A stretch of 64,000 nt of DNA from DASQFQ01 sp963730115 (GCA_963730115.1 CAVSQM010000008.1:189420-253419), one strand, 5' to 3'; counted from the stretch's first letter, positions 9,006-16,919 are shown. Numbers and translations: made by a program. Notes: generated by a model not told the origin, from the letters alone.

Positions 9006-9697
9006 GGCGGGTCGGCCACAAGGGCGCCGACCTGATCGCGCCCGGCAATACCCGCGAGTCGTTCGACGCCGCGCTCGAGGCGGGCGTCGACATGATCGAG
9101 TTCGACGTCCTGCCCGCCAGCTATCCGGCGGACGACGACACGCCGCTGATCCTCGCCCACGACTACGAGCACCCCACCGAGCACGCGGTGACGCTGCAGG
9201 AAGGCCTCGAGCACCTCTCGGCGGAGGGGTTCGCGGACGTCGAGCTCGACGTCGACCTCAAGCTCCCCGGCTATGAGCAGCGCGTGGTCGAGGCGCTGCG
9301 CGAGCACGAGCTGGTCGACCGCACGCTCGTCTCGAGCCAGTACATGCGCAGCCTCGTGAAGATCCGCGAGGTCGAGCCGGGTCTGCGCCTCGGCTGGTCG
9401 GTGCCCCGCGCCCGCCGCGACTACACGAAGTCGGTGCTCTGGCTCGTGCCTGCCCTGTCCGCGCTCGCGTTCATGCGCCGCCGCCTCCCCGGCCTCGCGG
9501 CCGGCCACCTCGGCGACGGGCGGGTCGACGCCGTCATGGCCCACTACCGCCTCGCCACCCCGAAGCTCGTGCAGGCGGTGCACGACGCCGGCGGCGAGCT
9601 CTACGTGTGGACGGTCGACGACGCCGACCACATCCGCCGCCTCGAGGCGATGGGGGCCGACGCCGTCATCACCAACGATCCGCGCCTGTTCGCGTGA
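8993..9697 (+). CDS. Glycerophosphodiester phosphodiesterase (GDPD family)
   Basis: This 234-residue TIM-barrel enzyme hydrolyses glycerophosphodiesters to glycerol-3-phosphate and an alcohol. The signature HKGADLIAPGNTRESF near the N-terminus supplies the catalytic His and the substrate Asn-Thr. EFDV supplies metal-binding acids, and HDYEHPTEH carries the second catalytic His region. The C-terminal VWTVDD and GADAVITNDP segments are typical of the family. ATG at 8993 is preferred to GTG at 8984 because it leaves a smaller (13-base) overlap with nei. It is cytosolic, with no signal peptide, and overlaps the next gene by four bases. Confidence 0.88.
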   Translation: MSALRRVGHKGADLIAPGNTRESFDAALEAGVDMIEFDVLPASYPADDDTPLILAHDYEHPTEHAVTLQEGLEHLSAEGFADVELDVDLKLPGYEQRVVEALREHELVDRTLVSSQYMRSLVKIREVEPGLRLGWSVPRARRDYTKSVLWLVPALSALAFMRRRLPGLAAGHLGDGRVDAVMAHYRLATPKLVQAVHDAGGELYVWTVDDADHIRRLEAMGADAVITNDPRLFA

Positions 9698-10329
9698 CCG
9701 AAGTCATCGACGTCGCCCCCGGCCTCTGGGTCTGGCGGCAGGAGCACCCGGACTACGACGGCGACCCGGAGTGGGACGGCACCGTCGCCGCGACCTGCGT
9801 GGAGTCCGGCGGCGAGGTCGCGCTGCTCGACCCGCTCGAGCCGCCGCCCGGGACCGTCTCCGAGCGGCTCGAGGCCACGCCGCCGACGCTGATCGTGATC
9901 CTCAAGCCCGACCACGTCCGCGCCGTCGACGCGCTCAGCCGCCGCTGGGGCATCCCTGCCTTCGGGCCGGTCATGTTCTGGAAGGACGACGTGCCCGAGG
10001 TCGAGCTCGAGCCGATCGGCCGCGGCTCCGAGCTGCCCGGCGGCCTGCGCTGCCTGTGGGACGGCCGCGGCCGCCTTGAGACACCGCTCTGGCTGCCCGA
10101 GCAGCGCGCGCTCGTGTTCGCGGACGGCATGACCGCGCCCGACGGCGAGCTGCGGATCTGGGACTCGGCCGAGCACGAGCGCTGGGCGCTGCCCGCCTTC
10201 CGGGCGATGCTCGAGCTGCCGTTCGAGCACGTGGTCGTCTCGCACGGCGATCCCGTCCACGACCGCGCCGCGTTCGAGCGCGCGCTCGCGCTGCCGCCGT
10301 GGGGCGTCAACCGGCCCGACGGCGGCTGA
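9694..10329 (+). CDS. Metallo-beta-lactamase-fold-like protein with degenerate metal site
   Basis: This 211-residue protein has the strand pattern of the MBL fold (CVESGGEVALLDPLEPPPG, ALVFADGM, HVVVSHGDPV). The usual HxHxDH metal motif is replaced by LKPDHVRAVDAL, so only one of the early histidines remains. Hydrolase activity is therefore doubtful and it may be a scaffold or a one-metal variant. GTG at 9694 overlaps the GDPD stop by four bases, so the two are probably one operon. Its last 23 bases overlap the convergent sigma-factor gene. Confidence 0.65.
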   Translation: MTEVIDVAPGLWVWRQEHPDYDGDPEWDGTVAATCVESGGEVALLDPLEPPPGTVSERLEATPPTLIVILKPDHVRAVDALSRRWGIPAFGPVMFWKDDVPEVELEPIGRGSELPGGLRCLWDGRGRLETPLWLPEQRALVFADGMTAPDGELRIWDSAEHERWALPAFRAMLELPFEHVVVSHGDPVHDRAAFERALALPPWGVNRPDGG

Positions 10330-11509
10330 GCGCCGCCCGCTCGGCCTCGTTGTCGGTCAGCGCGATCGCGCGCGCGTACGCCGCGTCGGCCGCCGCCCGC
10401 GCCCCCGCGCGCGCCAGCAGCTCGGCCCGCGCCGCGTGCAGCGGCTGGTAGCGCGCGAGCCGCTCGTCGCCCGCCACCGCTGCGAGCACGGCCAGGCCCG
10501 CCTGCGGCCCGTCGGCGAAGCCGACCGCCACCGCCCGGTTGATCGTCACCACCGGCGAGGGGTCGACGCGCTCGAGCGCGGCGTAGAGCTCGGCGATCTG
10601 CACCCAGTCCGTCGCCTCCCAGGCCGGCGCGTCGGCGTGCACGGCCGCGATCGCCGCCTGGATCACGTAGGGGCCGGGCGCGCCGCCGATCAGCGCGCGC
10701 CCCTCGGCGATCCGCGCGGAGTCCCACCGTGTGCGGTCCTGGTCGGCGAGCGAGACCAGCGCGCCCGACGCATCGACCCGGGCCGGCCGCCGCGCATCGG
10801 TGAGCAGCAGCAGCGCCAGCAGCCCGCGCGCCTCGTCCTCCGCCGGCAGCAGCCGCACGAGCAGCCGCGCGAGCCGGATCGCCTCCTCGCACAGGTCGCC
10901 GCGCACCGGCGCGGAGCCGCGCGTCGCCACGTGGCCCTCGGTGTAGGTCAGGTAGACGACGCGCAGCACGCCCGCGAGCCGCTCCGGCAACAGCTCGTCC
11001 GGCGGCACCGACACCGGGATCCGCGCGTCCGACACCTTGCGCCGCGCCCGCCCGAGCCGCCGCTCCATCGCGACCTCGCTCGACAGGAACGCGCGCGCGA
11101 TCTCCGGCACCGTCAGGCCCGCCACGCTGCGCAGCGTGAGCGCCATCCGCGCCTCGGGATTCAGCGCCGGGTGGCAGCAGGCGAACAGCATCGCGAGCTG
11201 GTCGTCGTCCAGCGAGGAGTCGTCGTCGTCGAGCTCGGAGGTCATCGGCGCCTCGGGCACGTACGCGGCGGCCACCCGATCGTGGCGCAGGCGGTCGAGC
11301 GCCTTGCGCCACGCCGTCGTCGTCAGCCAGGCGCCGGGGCGCTCGGGAGCGCCGCGGCGGTCCCAGTCGACCACCGCGGCGACGAACGCGTCCTGCACGA
11401 CGTCCTCGGCGAGCGCGAGGTCGCCGTCCAGCCGGCGTGTGATGGTGGCCAGCACGGCGGCGCGCTCGTCGCGGTACGCCCGCTCGAGCGCGCCCGCCGC
11501 CGCGTTCAA
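10307..11509 (-). CDS. ECF42-type RNA polymerase sigma factor
   Basis: This 400-residue protein has an N-terminal ECF sigma module (region 2: ERAYRDERAAVLATI and LAEDVVQDAF; region 4: LRSVAGLTVPEIARAF). It carries the long helical C-terminal extension, with LPAEDEARGLLALLLL and TINRAVAV, typical of the ECF42 group (DUF6596). TTG at 11509 overlaps the stop of the DGPF gene (TTGA), so the two are translationally coupled. In this family the DGPF partner is conserved next to the sigma factor and no classic anti-sigma factor is present; the C-terminal extension is thought to control activity. The longer frame reaching 11893 is a shadow of the DGPF gene. Confidence 0.88.
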   Translation of the reverse strand: MNAAAGALERAYRDERAAVLATITRRLDGDLALAEDVVQDAFVAAVVDWDRRGAPERPGAWLTTTAWRKALDRLRHDRVAAAYVPEAPMTSELDDDDSSLDDDQLAMLFACCHPALNPEARMALTLRSVAGLTVPEIARAFLSSEVAMERRLGRARRKVSDARIPVSVPPDELLPERLAGVLRVVYLTYTEGHVATRGSAPVRGDLCEEAIRLARLLVRLLPAEDEARGLLALLLLTDARRPARVDASGALVSLADQDRTRWDSARIAEGRALIGGAPGPYVIQAAIAAVHADAPAWEATDWVQIAELYAALERVDPSPVVTINRAVAVGFADGPQAGLAVLAAVAGDERLARYQPLHAARAELLARAGARAAADAAYARAIALTDNEAERAALSRRRAG

Positions 11510-11859
11510 GCGGGCTCCCACCCCACCAGCGGCCGGATCTCGACCGAGCCGTACTCGGACGCCGGGGTCTTCGCGGCCACCGCGATCGCGGCGTCGAGGT
11601 CGGGCACGTCGAGCAGGTAGAAGGAGAACAGGACCTCCTTCGTCTCGGCGTACGGGCCGTCCGTGACGGTCACGTCGCCGCCGGCGGTCTTGCGCACGGT
11701 GGTGGCGTCGGGCGTCAGGCCGGTCGCGCCGATGTAGTGGCCCGCCGCCTTGAGCTCCTCGTTGAGCGCGTTCCAGCGCTTCATCTCGGCGTCGAACTCG
11801 GGCGTGCCCTCCGGAGTGTTGTCCTCGGGGCGATACGTCATCTGGAGCATGTACTGCAT
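11506..11859 (-). CDS. YCII/DGPF-domain protein, partner of the ECF42 sigma factor
   Basis: This 117-residue ferredoxin-like alpha/beta protein of the YCII superfamily starts MQYMLQMTYRPED. It carries TDGPYAETKE near residue 75, a variant of the name-giving DGPF motif. The start has a strong Shine-Dalgarno (AGGAGGT) a few bases upstream, unlike many neighbours. It is the first gene of a two-gene unit with the sigma factor. Its biochemical role is unknown; proteins of this group are the usual genomic partners and targets of ECF42 sigma factors. Confidence 0.87.
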   Translation of the reverse strand: MQYMLQMTYRPEDNTPEGTPEFDAEMKRWNALNEELKAAGHYIGATGLTPDATTVRKTAGGDVTVTDGPYAETKEVLFSFYLLDVPDLDAAIAVAAKTPASEYGSVEIRPLVGWEPA

Positions 11860-11958
11860 GGGGTGACCTCCTGGGGTCGAGGGATCGTCTCACCGGGACG
11901 ACGCGCGAGCCGCGCGCGACCGGACACCCCTCTCAGAGTTGGCGCGTTGCCGCTCGTC

Positions 11959-12423
11959 CTACAGGATGCGGCAGGTCGCGGCGCTGAAGTCCACCGGGTC
12001 CGCGCCGGCGGTCGAGCGGTGCCCGCCCTCGGTCACCCGCCGCGCGCGGCGCGTAGCCCGGCCCGCGCGCATCCAGCGGTAGAGCACGACGCCGCGCAGG
12101 ATCCGCTGCCCCTCGCCGGCGACCTCGAAGCTCCAGCCCGACTCGCGGGCGCGGCGGCCCTTGCCGATCCGCCGCCAGCCGGAGTCGGCGTCGCGCACCG
12201 CCTTCCAGCGGCCGTCGGCGAGGTCGCGGTACTGGACGCGGAAGCGCATCAGCAGGCGGCCGCGCGCCTTGCCGCCGGGCATCGAGGCGCGGATCCCGAT
12301 CTCGTCCGGGTGCGCCTCGGTGTCGCAGACGTTGACGGTCGCCCACAGGTCGGCGTCGTCCGCGCGGGCGGGCGCCGCGGCGAGCGCGAACAGCAGCGTG
12401 AAGATGAGGGCGAAGCGCGCCAT
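11959..12423 (-). CDS. Secreted protein of unknown function
   Basis: This 154-residue protein has a clear signal peptide, MARFALIFTLLFALAAAPARA, with a likely AxA cleavage site. The mature part is rich in Arg and Trp and has two cysteines (VNVCDTEAH and AATCRIL at the end) that could form a disulfide. I do not recognise a family, although similar small exported proteins that comment on a stress-strain-like beta domain are common in Thermoleophilia. It is divergent from the ECF sigma factor, with 27 bases between starts, so it may be controlled by it. Confidence 0.6.
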   Translation of the reverse strand: MARFALIFTLLFALAAAPARADDADLWATVNVCDTEAHPDEIGIRASMPGGKARGRLLMRFRVQYRDLADGRWKAVRDADSGWRRIGKGRRARESGWSFEVAGEGQRILRGVVLYRWMRAGRATRRARRVTEGGHRSTAGADPVDFSAATCRIL

Positions 12424-12450
12424 CGAAGAAATCAACACGGATCTTCCGTG

Positions 12451-13014
12451 ATGGATGCTCCGGTGCGTCGTAGTACGAACGTGACCAGCACCTTGACCCT
12501 CCCTCTCACCGCCGCACGGTCGCGCCAGGGCCTCGACTTCGACGCCCTGTATCGCGCCGCGCGCGATGACGTCTACGCCTACGTCGCCACGCTGCTGGGC
12601 GACCGCTCGGCGGCCGAGGACGTCACCGCGAGCGCGTTCGAGCGCGCGTACCGCAAGCAGCGCACCTACAAGTCGGCGCGTGGATCGGAGCGCGCCTGGC
12701 TGTTCGGCATCGCCCGCAACGCCGCGCTCGACGAGCTGCGGCGCCGCAAGCGCAGCGCCGCCCTCACCACCGAGCCCGAGGCCGACGTCGCCGCGCCGGA
12801 GGACGCCGCCGACCTCGCGCTGCGCCGCGCCGCGCTCCGCACCGCGCTGGCGAGCCTGCCGCCGCGGGAGCGCGAGCTGATCGCCCTCAAGTTCCACGCC
12901 GGGCTCGACAACGCCGAGCTGGCCGGCGTCCTCGGCGTCTCCGTCTCCAACGCGGGCACGATGCTGCACCGCGCCGTCACGAAGCTGCGAAAGGCCCTCG
13001 ATGAGCACGCCTGA
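12451..13014 (+). CDS. ECF-family RNA polymerase sigma factor
   Basis: This protein of about 187 residues has sigma region 2 (FDALYRAARDDVYAYVATLL, then SAAEDVTASAFERAY) and region 4 (LPPRERELIALKFHAG, followed by a helix-turn-helix ending MLHRAVTKLRKAL). ATG at 12451 is used here, but GTG at 12481 is in frame and equally plausible; neither has a clear ribosome site. The downstream membrane protein overlaps by 14 bases, as expected for a sigma/anti-sigma-like pair. The frame extends far upstream only as a shadow. Confidence 0.85.
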   Translation: MDAPVRRSTNVTSTLTLPLTAARSRQGLDFDALYRAARDDVYAYVATLLGDRSAAEDVTASAFERAYRKQRTYKSARGSERAWLFGIARNAALDELRRRKRSAALTTEPEADVAAPEDAADLALRRAALRTALASLPPRERELIALKFHAGLDNAELAGVLGVSVSNAGTMLHRAVTKLRKALDEHA

Positions 13015-14189
13015 GACCCTCACCCGCGAGCTGGCCGCGCTCGACGACGCGCTGGCCGGCCGCCCCGTCGACCCCGACCTCGCCGACCTGGCCGAGTTCG
13101 CCGCCTTCGTGCGCGACGACCGCCAGGACCCCAGCCCCGAGTTCACCCGCTCGCTCGACGCGCAGGTGGAGCGGGGCTTCCCCCGTGCCGCCAAGCGGCG
13201 CGCGTTCGCGTGGCCGAAGTTCACGATGCCCGCCCTCGGCGTGGCCGCGTCCGCGCTGCTCGTCGTGGTGATCGCCACGTCGATCCCCAGTGGCGGCGGC
13301 AGCACCGACGAGGGCAGCAGCGGCAGCAGCTCGCGCCGGCACGGAGTCGCAGTCGCGTTCGCCCGACGAGTCCGCCACAAGCAAGCAGGCCGCACCCAAC
13401 ACTGCGGAGGACTCCGTCGGCGGCGCCACCTCATCGCCCTCGGTCATCGGCCCGGTCCCGCCCGAGCCGCCGCAGCAGGGCAGCCCGAACGCCGACGGCC
13501 GCACCCGCCGCTACGTCGAGCGCTCGGCGCAGATCGTGATCGCGACCCCTCCGCGCGACGTCGACCGCGCCGCGGCGAAGATCATCGCCGTCACCGACGA
13601 CCTCGGCGGCTTCGTGGTCTCGTCGCAGATCACGTCGGGCTCGAGTGGCGAGTTCGAGCTGCGCGTGCCCTCTTCGCGGCTGCAGCGGGCGCTGAGCCGG
13701 CTGTCCGCGGTCGGCAAGGTGCGCGAGCGCAGCCAGGGCTCGCAGGACATCACCGGCGCGGTGGTGTCGGTCAACGAGCGGCTCAAGGACGCCCGCACAG
13801 AGCGCCGCAGCCTGCTGCGCCAGCTCGCGAAGGCGACGACGGTCAACCAGACCGAGAGCATCCGCCAGCGGCTGCGCATCGTGTCCGGCCAGATCGCCGC
13901 CGCCAAGCGCGACCTGCGCAGCGTCAAGCGGCGGGCGAGCTACTCGACGATCTCGGTGCAGCTGCTCGCCGACCGCCGCGCGGGCAGCAGCGCGAGCGAT
14001 GACGACTCGTCGGGCTGGACGCCGGGCGATGCCTGGCGCGACGCCGGCCGCATCCTCGAGGTCAGCGCGGGCGTGCTGATGATCGCTGCGGCGCTCGCAC
14101 TGCCGATCGGGCTCGTCGCGCTGCTGCTCTGGTTGGCGATGCGACAGGCCGCCCAGCGGCGGCGTGAGCGGGCGCTCGACGCTGTGTAG
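13001..14189 (+). CDS. DUF4349-domain membrane protein, possible anti-sigma partner, frameshifted
   Basis: The N-terminal part (from ATG 13001) has an acidic cytoplasmic region of about 70 residues and a transmembrane helix (LGVAASALLVVVIATSI). The C-terminal part lies in another frame. It has a DUF4349 domain (YVERSAQIVI, then a LRVPSSRLQRALSRLSAVG core and a coiled coil) and a second membrane helix near the end. Joining them needs one frame change in the serine-rich linker at about 13331-13338; the length fits one extra base. Position after the ECF sigma gene suggests membrane control of that sigma factor, which is inference. The repaired protein is about 395 residues. Confidence 0.75.
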
Positions 14190-14192
14190 CCT
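14187..14192 (+). promoter_or_regulatory. -10-like TAGCCT before the Crp/Fnr gene
   Basis: TAGCCT sits nine bases before ATG 14202 and overlaps the stop codon of the DUF4349 gene. The spacing suggests a leaderless or near-leaderless transcript. No clear -35 box is visible. Confidence 0.35.
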
Positions 14193-14201
14193 GGCGGCGC
14201 G

Positions 14202-14897
14202 ATGCCGCCGACTGAGGACACTGCCGAGCTCCTCAGCCGCATCCCGGTGTTCGAAGAGCTCGGCTCCGACGACCTGGGCCGCGTGGCCCAGGTCGCCGTG
14301 CCGCGCGCGTTCCAGGGGCAGGAGGTCATCTTCCGCGAGGGCGACGACTCCGACACCTGTTACGTCGTGCGCTCGGGCCACGCGCGGGCGATCCGGCAGC
14401 ACTCCGACGGGCGCATGATCACGCTCGCCCAGTTCGGTCCGGGCGACATCTTCGGAGAGCTGGCGATGTTCGACGACGAGCGCCGCTCGGCGACGGTCGA
14501 GGCGCTCGACGCGCTGAGCACGCTCGCGATCCCGGGCTCGGCGATGCGGACGCTGCTGCAGCGGCATCCCGAGATCGCGGTGAAGCTCGTGATCGCGCTC
14601 GGCCGCCGGCTGCGGGCGGCCAACGAGCGGCTGACCCGGCAGTCGTTCCAGACCGTGCAGAGCCGCGTCGCGGCCGTGCTCGACCAGCTGGTCGAGCAGG
14701 CGCGAGCCGAGGGCGAGGGCGGGGAGCGCGACGTGCTGGTGACCGCCACCCAGGCCGAGCTCGCCCAGCTCGCCGGCTCCTCGCGCGAGTCGGCGAGCCG
14801 GTTCCTGGCGGTGCTCGAGCGCGCCGGGGTGATCAGCCAGGGACGGGGCCGGTTGACGGTGCACGATCCGGCGGCGCTGCGCGGCTATGTCTACTGA
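14202..14897 (+). CDS. Crp/Fnr-family transcriptional regulator
   Basis: This 231-residue protein has an N-terminal cyclic-nucleotide-binding beta-roll (residues 15-120, with GDIFGELAMFDDERRSATVEA as the phosphate-binding cassette region). A long dimerisation helix follows, then a C-terminal winged helix with TQAELAQLAGSSRESASRFL near residues 184-203. The cassette keeps the GE and R-S/T-A pattern, so cAMP binding is possible. No cysteine cluster of the FNR kind is present. It overlaps the Nudix gene by 11 bases and may form a unit with Nudix and ASCH genes. Confidence 0.9.
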   Translation: MPPTEDTAELLSRIPVFEELGSDDLGRVAQVAVPRAFQGQEVIFREGDDSDTCYVVRSGHARAIRQHSDGRMITLAQFGPGDIFGELAMFDDERRSATVEALDALSTLAIPGSAMRTLLQRHPEIAVKLVIALGRRLRAANERLTRQSFQTVQSRVAAVLDQLVEQARAEGEGGERDVLVTATQAELAQLAGSSRESASRFLAVLERAGVISQGRGRLTVHDPAALRGYVY

Positions 14898-15303
14898 GCG
14901 CGAGCGGTCGTTCGGCGGCGTGGTGGTGCGTGACGATGAGGTGCTGGTGATCACGCCCGCGGGCCGGCCGCAGGTCTCGACCCTGCCGAAGGGCGGGCCG
15001 CAGGCGGGCGAGCCGCCGGAGGCCACCGCGGCGCGCGAGGTGCGCGAGGAGACGGGCGTCGAGGCGCGGATCGTGGAGCACCTCGGCGACGTCCGGTACC
15101 GCTACCGGCGCGGCGGCGTCCGGGTGTTCAAGACCGTCGGCTTCTTCCTCTGCGACTACGTCTCCGGCAACACCGCCGACCACGACCACGAGGTCGACGA
15201 GGCGCGCTGGATCCCCCTCGCGCGGGCGCGCACCGAGCTCACCTATCCCGGCGAGCGGGAGATGATCGAGCGCGCCCTGTCGAAAGTGTCCGGCTCCATG
15301 TAG
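14887..15303 (+). CDS. NUDIX hydrolase
   Basis: This 138-residue protein has a complete Nudix box: Gly in KGGPQAGE, then the REVREETGV metal-binding helix at about residues 50-57. It hydrolyses a nucleoside diphosphate linked to another moiety. The exact substrate cannot be told, but the FGGVVVRDDEVLVI start resembles diadenosine polyphosphate/MutT-like members. ATG at 14887 lies inside the end of the Crp/Fnr gene. The next gene starts 16 bases after its stop. Confidence 0.9.
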   Translation: MSTERERSFGGVVVRDDEVLVITPAGRPQVSTLPKGGPQAGEPPEATAAREVREETGVEARIVEHLGDVRYRYRRGGVRVFKTVGFFLCDYVSGNTADHDHEVDEARWIPLARARTELTYPGEREMIERALSKVSGSM

Positions 15304-15319
15304 GGTGCCGGGCGCCGCC

Positions 15320-15718
15320 ATGCAGGTCCTCAATTTCTACTCGACGGTCTTCGCCGACCAGATGAAGCGCGGCCGCAAGACGGCCACCATCCGGCTCGGC
15401 GACAAGACCTACAAGTACAAGAAGAACCAGCTCGTGCTGGTCACCGTCGGCTACCAGTACTCGCCGCGCGAGAAGCTGTTCCACGCGGTGATCGACAACG
15501 TCGAGGTCAAGCGGGTCAAGGACCTCTCGCCGCGCGACATCGAGCACGACAACCCCGAGTTCCGCCGCACCGAGGAGCTCATCCACTTCCTCGAGCAGAT
15601 CTACGGCAAGACCGTCTCGCTCGAGGACACCGTCACCGTCGTCCGCTTCTCCCAGATCGTGGAGAACCCGCCTGACTTCCAGGACCGGCTGCGCGGCGTG
15701 GGCGGGGCCCAGAACTAG
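15320..15718 (+). CDS. ASCH-domain protein
   Basis: This 132-residue protein starts MQVLNFYSTVFADQMKRG and has the KTATIRLGDK segment of the PUA-like ASCH fold, followed by the usual beta barrel (LVLVTVGYQYSPREKLF). ASCH proteins bind RNA or modified nucleosides and are suggested coactivators or nucleases; the function here is unknown. ATG at 15320 is preferred to GTG at 15305. The stop TAG runs straight into the double-hairpin repeat, which probably terminates the transcript. Confidence 0.78.
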   Translation: MQVLNFYSTVFADQMKRGRKTATIRLGDKTYKYKKNQLVLVTVGYQYSPREKLFHAVIDNVEVKRVKDLSPRDIEHDNPEFRRTEELIHFLEQIYGKTVSLEDTVTVVRFSQIVENPPDFQDRLRGVGGAQN

Positions 15719-15780
15719 GGGAACGCTGGCCCAGGGGGCCAGGTTCCCTTGCGGGTGTTCGCCCTGGGGGCGAAACCCGC
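15719..15780. repeat. Double-hairpin repeat, copy 1; likely bidirectional terminator
   Basis: Directly after the TAG of the ASCH gene are two similar stem-loops. Hairpin 1 pairs GGGAAC with GTTCCC and CTGGCC with GGCCAG around a CAGGG loop (15719-15748). Hairpin 2 pairs GCGGGT with ACCCGC and TTCGCC with GGCGAA around CTGGG (15751-15780). Each has 6+6 base pairs, a one-base bulge and a five-base loop. A second copy lies at 37208-37270, also right after a plus-strand TAG between convergent genes. A third palindrome, CCCGCGGC-TAC-GCCGCGGG (15776-15794), overlaps the end and contains the stop of the next gene. Confidence 0.8.
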
Positions 15781-15782
15781 GG

Positions 15783-16388
15783 CTACGCCGCGGGCTGTGT
15801 TGGCTCGATCGGGTCCGGGGCGTATGACCCCGGCGAGTCGAACACGTGCGAGCGCTCCGGGACCGCGAGCGCCGGCGAGTCGTAGAGGCTGCGGCCGACC
15901 TTGCGGCGGGCGAGCGGCGCGCCGTAGAGCGTCGCGGCCGAGGAGGCCATGACCCCCGTCACGCCGAGCGCGATCCACGCGCCCTGGCGGCGCTCGACGA
16001 GCCCCACCGCGTCGGGCGTGTTGACGAGCTTCACGACGACGATGCCGAGCATCGCCAGCGTCACCAGCCGCAACACCTCGCGCGCCGGCTGCTCGACGGC
16101 CGGGATCAGCACGCCCAGGCCGCTCAGCACCGCCACGCCCACGAGCGCGGCGAGGATCGTGTCCGTGGTCGTGAAGGCCTGCCATGCCGTCGTGCCCCCC
16201 GAGGCGGTGAACTCGCGCGCCAGGCGCGCGAAGAACTCCTCGACCGGCCCGTGCACGTCCCCGATCCGGATCTCCTCCGGCGTCTGCACCGGAGTGCGGG
16301 CGTACCAGGGGCGCCCGAGCGCCGCGATCAGCCCGATCGCAGCGGCGAGGAGGAACAGGACGTTGGAGCGGAAGCCGATGGTGCGCAT
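15783..16388 (-). CDS. Membrane protein of unknown function
   Basis: This protein of about 201 residues begins MRTIGFRSNVLFLLAAAIGLI. It has about four membrane helices, with a hydrophilic loop after helix 1 (RPWYARTPVQTPEE) and a Pro/Ser-rich C-terminal tail of about 50 residues. No family is recognised. The longer frame up to 16583 would run through the groES promoter and CIRCE operators and is rejected. It is divergent from groES, 213 bases from start to start. Its last codons lie in a CCCGCGG palindrome next to the double-hairpin repeat. Confidence 0.65.
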   Translation of the reverse strand: MRTIGFRSNVLFLLAAAIGLIAALGRPWYARTPVQTPEEIRIGDVHGPVEEFFARLAREFTASGGTTAWQAFTTTDTILAALVGVAVLSGLGVLIPAVEQPAREVLRLVTLAMLGIVVVKLVNTPDAVGLVERRQGAWIALGVTGVMASSAATLYGAPLARRKVGRSLYDSPALAVPERSHVFDSPGSYAPDPIEPTQPAA

Positions 16389-16463
16389 GGCCGGTGGCTC
16401 CTTATCGGCTCCGGCGACGTCAGTCTCAATACCAGCTGGACGTTTTAGGGTCCAGACCCGAGT

Positions 16464-16490
16464 TTGGCACTCTGCAGGGAGGAGTGCCAG
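16464..16490 (+). promoter_or_regulatory. CIRCE operator 1 (HrcA site) upstream of groES
   Basis: TTGGCACTC, nine bases, GAGTGCCAG closely matches the CIRCE consensus TTAGCACTC-N9-GAGTGCTAA bound by the HrcA heat-shock repressor. It ends seven bases before the -35 box of the groES promoter. Confidence 0.92.
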
Positions 16491-16496
16491 AAACCC

Positions 16497-16525
16497 TTGA
16501 ACTTCGGCTTCCTCCTTCATAGAAT
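16497..16525 (+). promoter_or_regulatory. groES-groEL promoter
   Basis: TTGAAC (16497-16502) and TAGAAT (16520-16525) are separated by exactly 17 bases, a good housekeeping-sigma promoter. It lies between two CIRCE operators, so HrcA could block both promoter entry and escape. Confidence 0.85.
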
Positions 16526-16534
16526 GCCCGGTGC

Positions 16535-16561
16535 TTGGCACTCTCCTGTCGAGAGTGCCAA
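16535..16561 (+). promoter_or_regulatory. CIRCE operator 2 (HrcA site) in the groES leader
   Basis: TTGGCACTC, nine bases, GAGTGCCAA is a perfect inverted repeat of the CIRCE type. It starts about ten bases after the -10 box and so overlaps the first transcribed bases. Confidence 0.93.
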
Positions 16562-16601
16562 CAGACTTCCGGCAAGAACCCACTGAGTGGAGGTCACTCG
16601 A

Positions 16602-16895
16602 ATGAAGCTCAAGCCTTTGGGCGATCGCCTGATCGTCGAGGCGGTCGAGGAGGAGGAGACGACGGCGTCCGGCCTCGTGCTCCCCGACACGGCCAAGGAG
16701 AAGCCCCAGAAGGGCAAGGTCCTCGCCGTCGGCGACGGCAAGGTCAACGAGGACACCGGCAAGCGCGTCCCGCTTGACGTCGCCGAGGGCGACGAGGTCC
16801 TGTACTCGAAGTACGGCGGTACGGAGATCAAGGTCGACGGCAAGGACCTGCTGGTCCTGCGCGAGACCGACGTGCTCGCCAAGGTCCAGAGCTAG
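16602..16895 (+). CDS. groES: Co-chaperonin GroES
   Basis: This 97-residue protein starts MKLKPLGDRLIVEAVEEEE, which is diagnostic of GroES/Hsp10. The mobile loop follows (TTASGLVLPDTAKEKPQKG) and the protein ends in the usual beta-barrel strands. It caps the GroEL ring during folding. ATG at 16602 is chosen over GTG 16587 because GGAGGT at 16589-16594 is a well-placed ribosome site for it. The gene is cotranscribed with groEL 24 bases downstream under two CIRCE elements. Confidence 0.97.
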   Translation: MKLKPLGDRLIVEAVEEEETTASGLVLPDTAKEKPQKGKVLAVGDGKVNEDTGKRVPLDVAEGDEVLYSKYGGTEIKVDGKDLLVLRETDVLAKVQS

Positions 16896-16919
16896 CTAGA
16901 GAGCGAGAGACACTAAGAA

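Noticed and set aside
16389..16583. N-terminal extension of the membrane protein gene through the groES promoter
   Set aside because: It would contain both CIRCE operators and the promoter; ATG 16388 begins a normal membrane helix.
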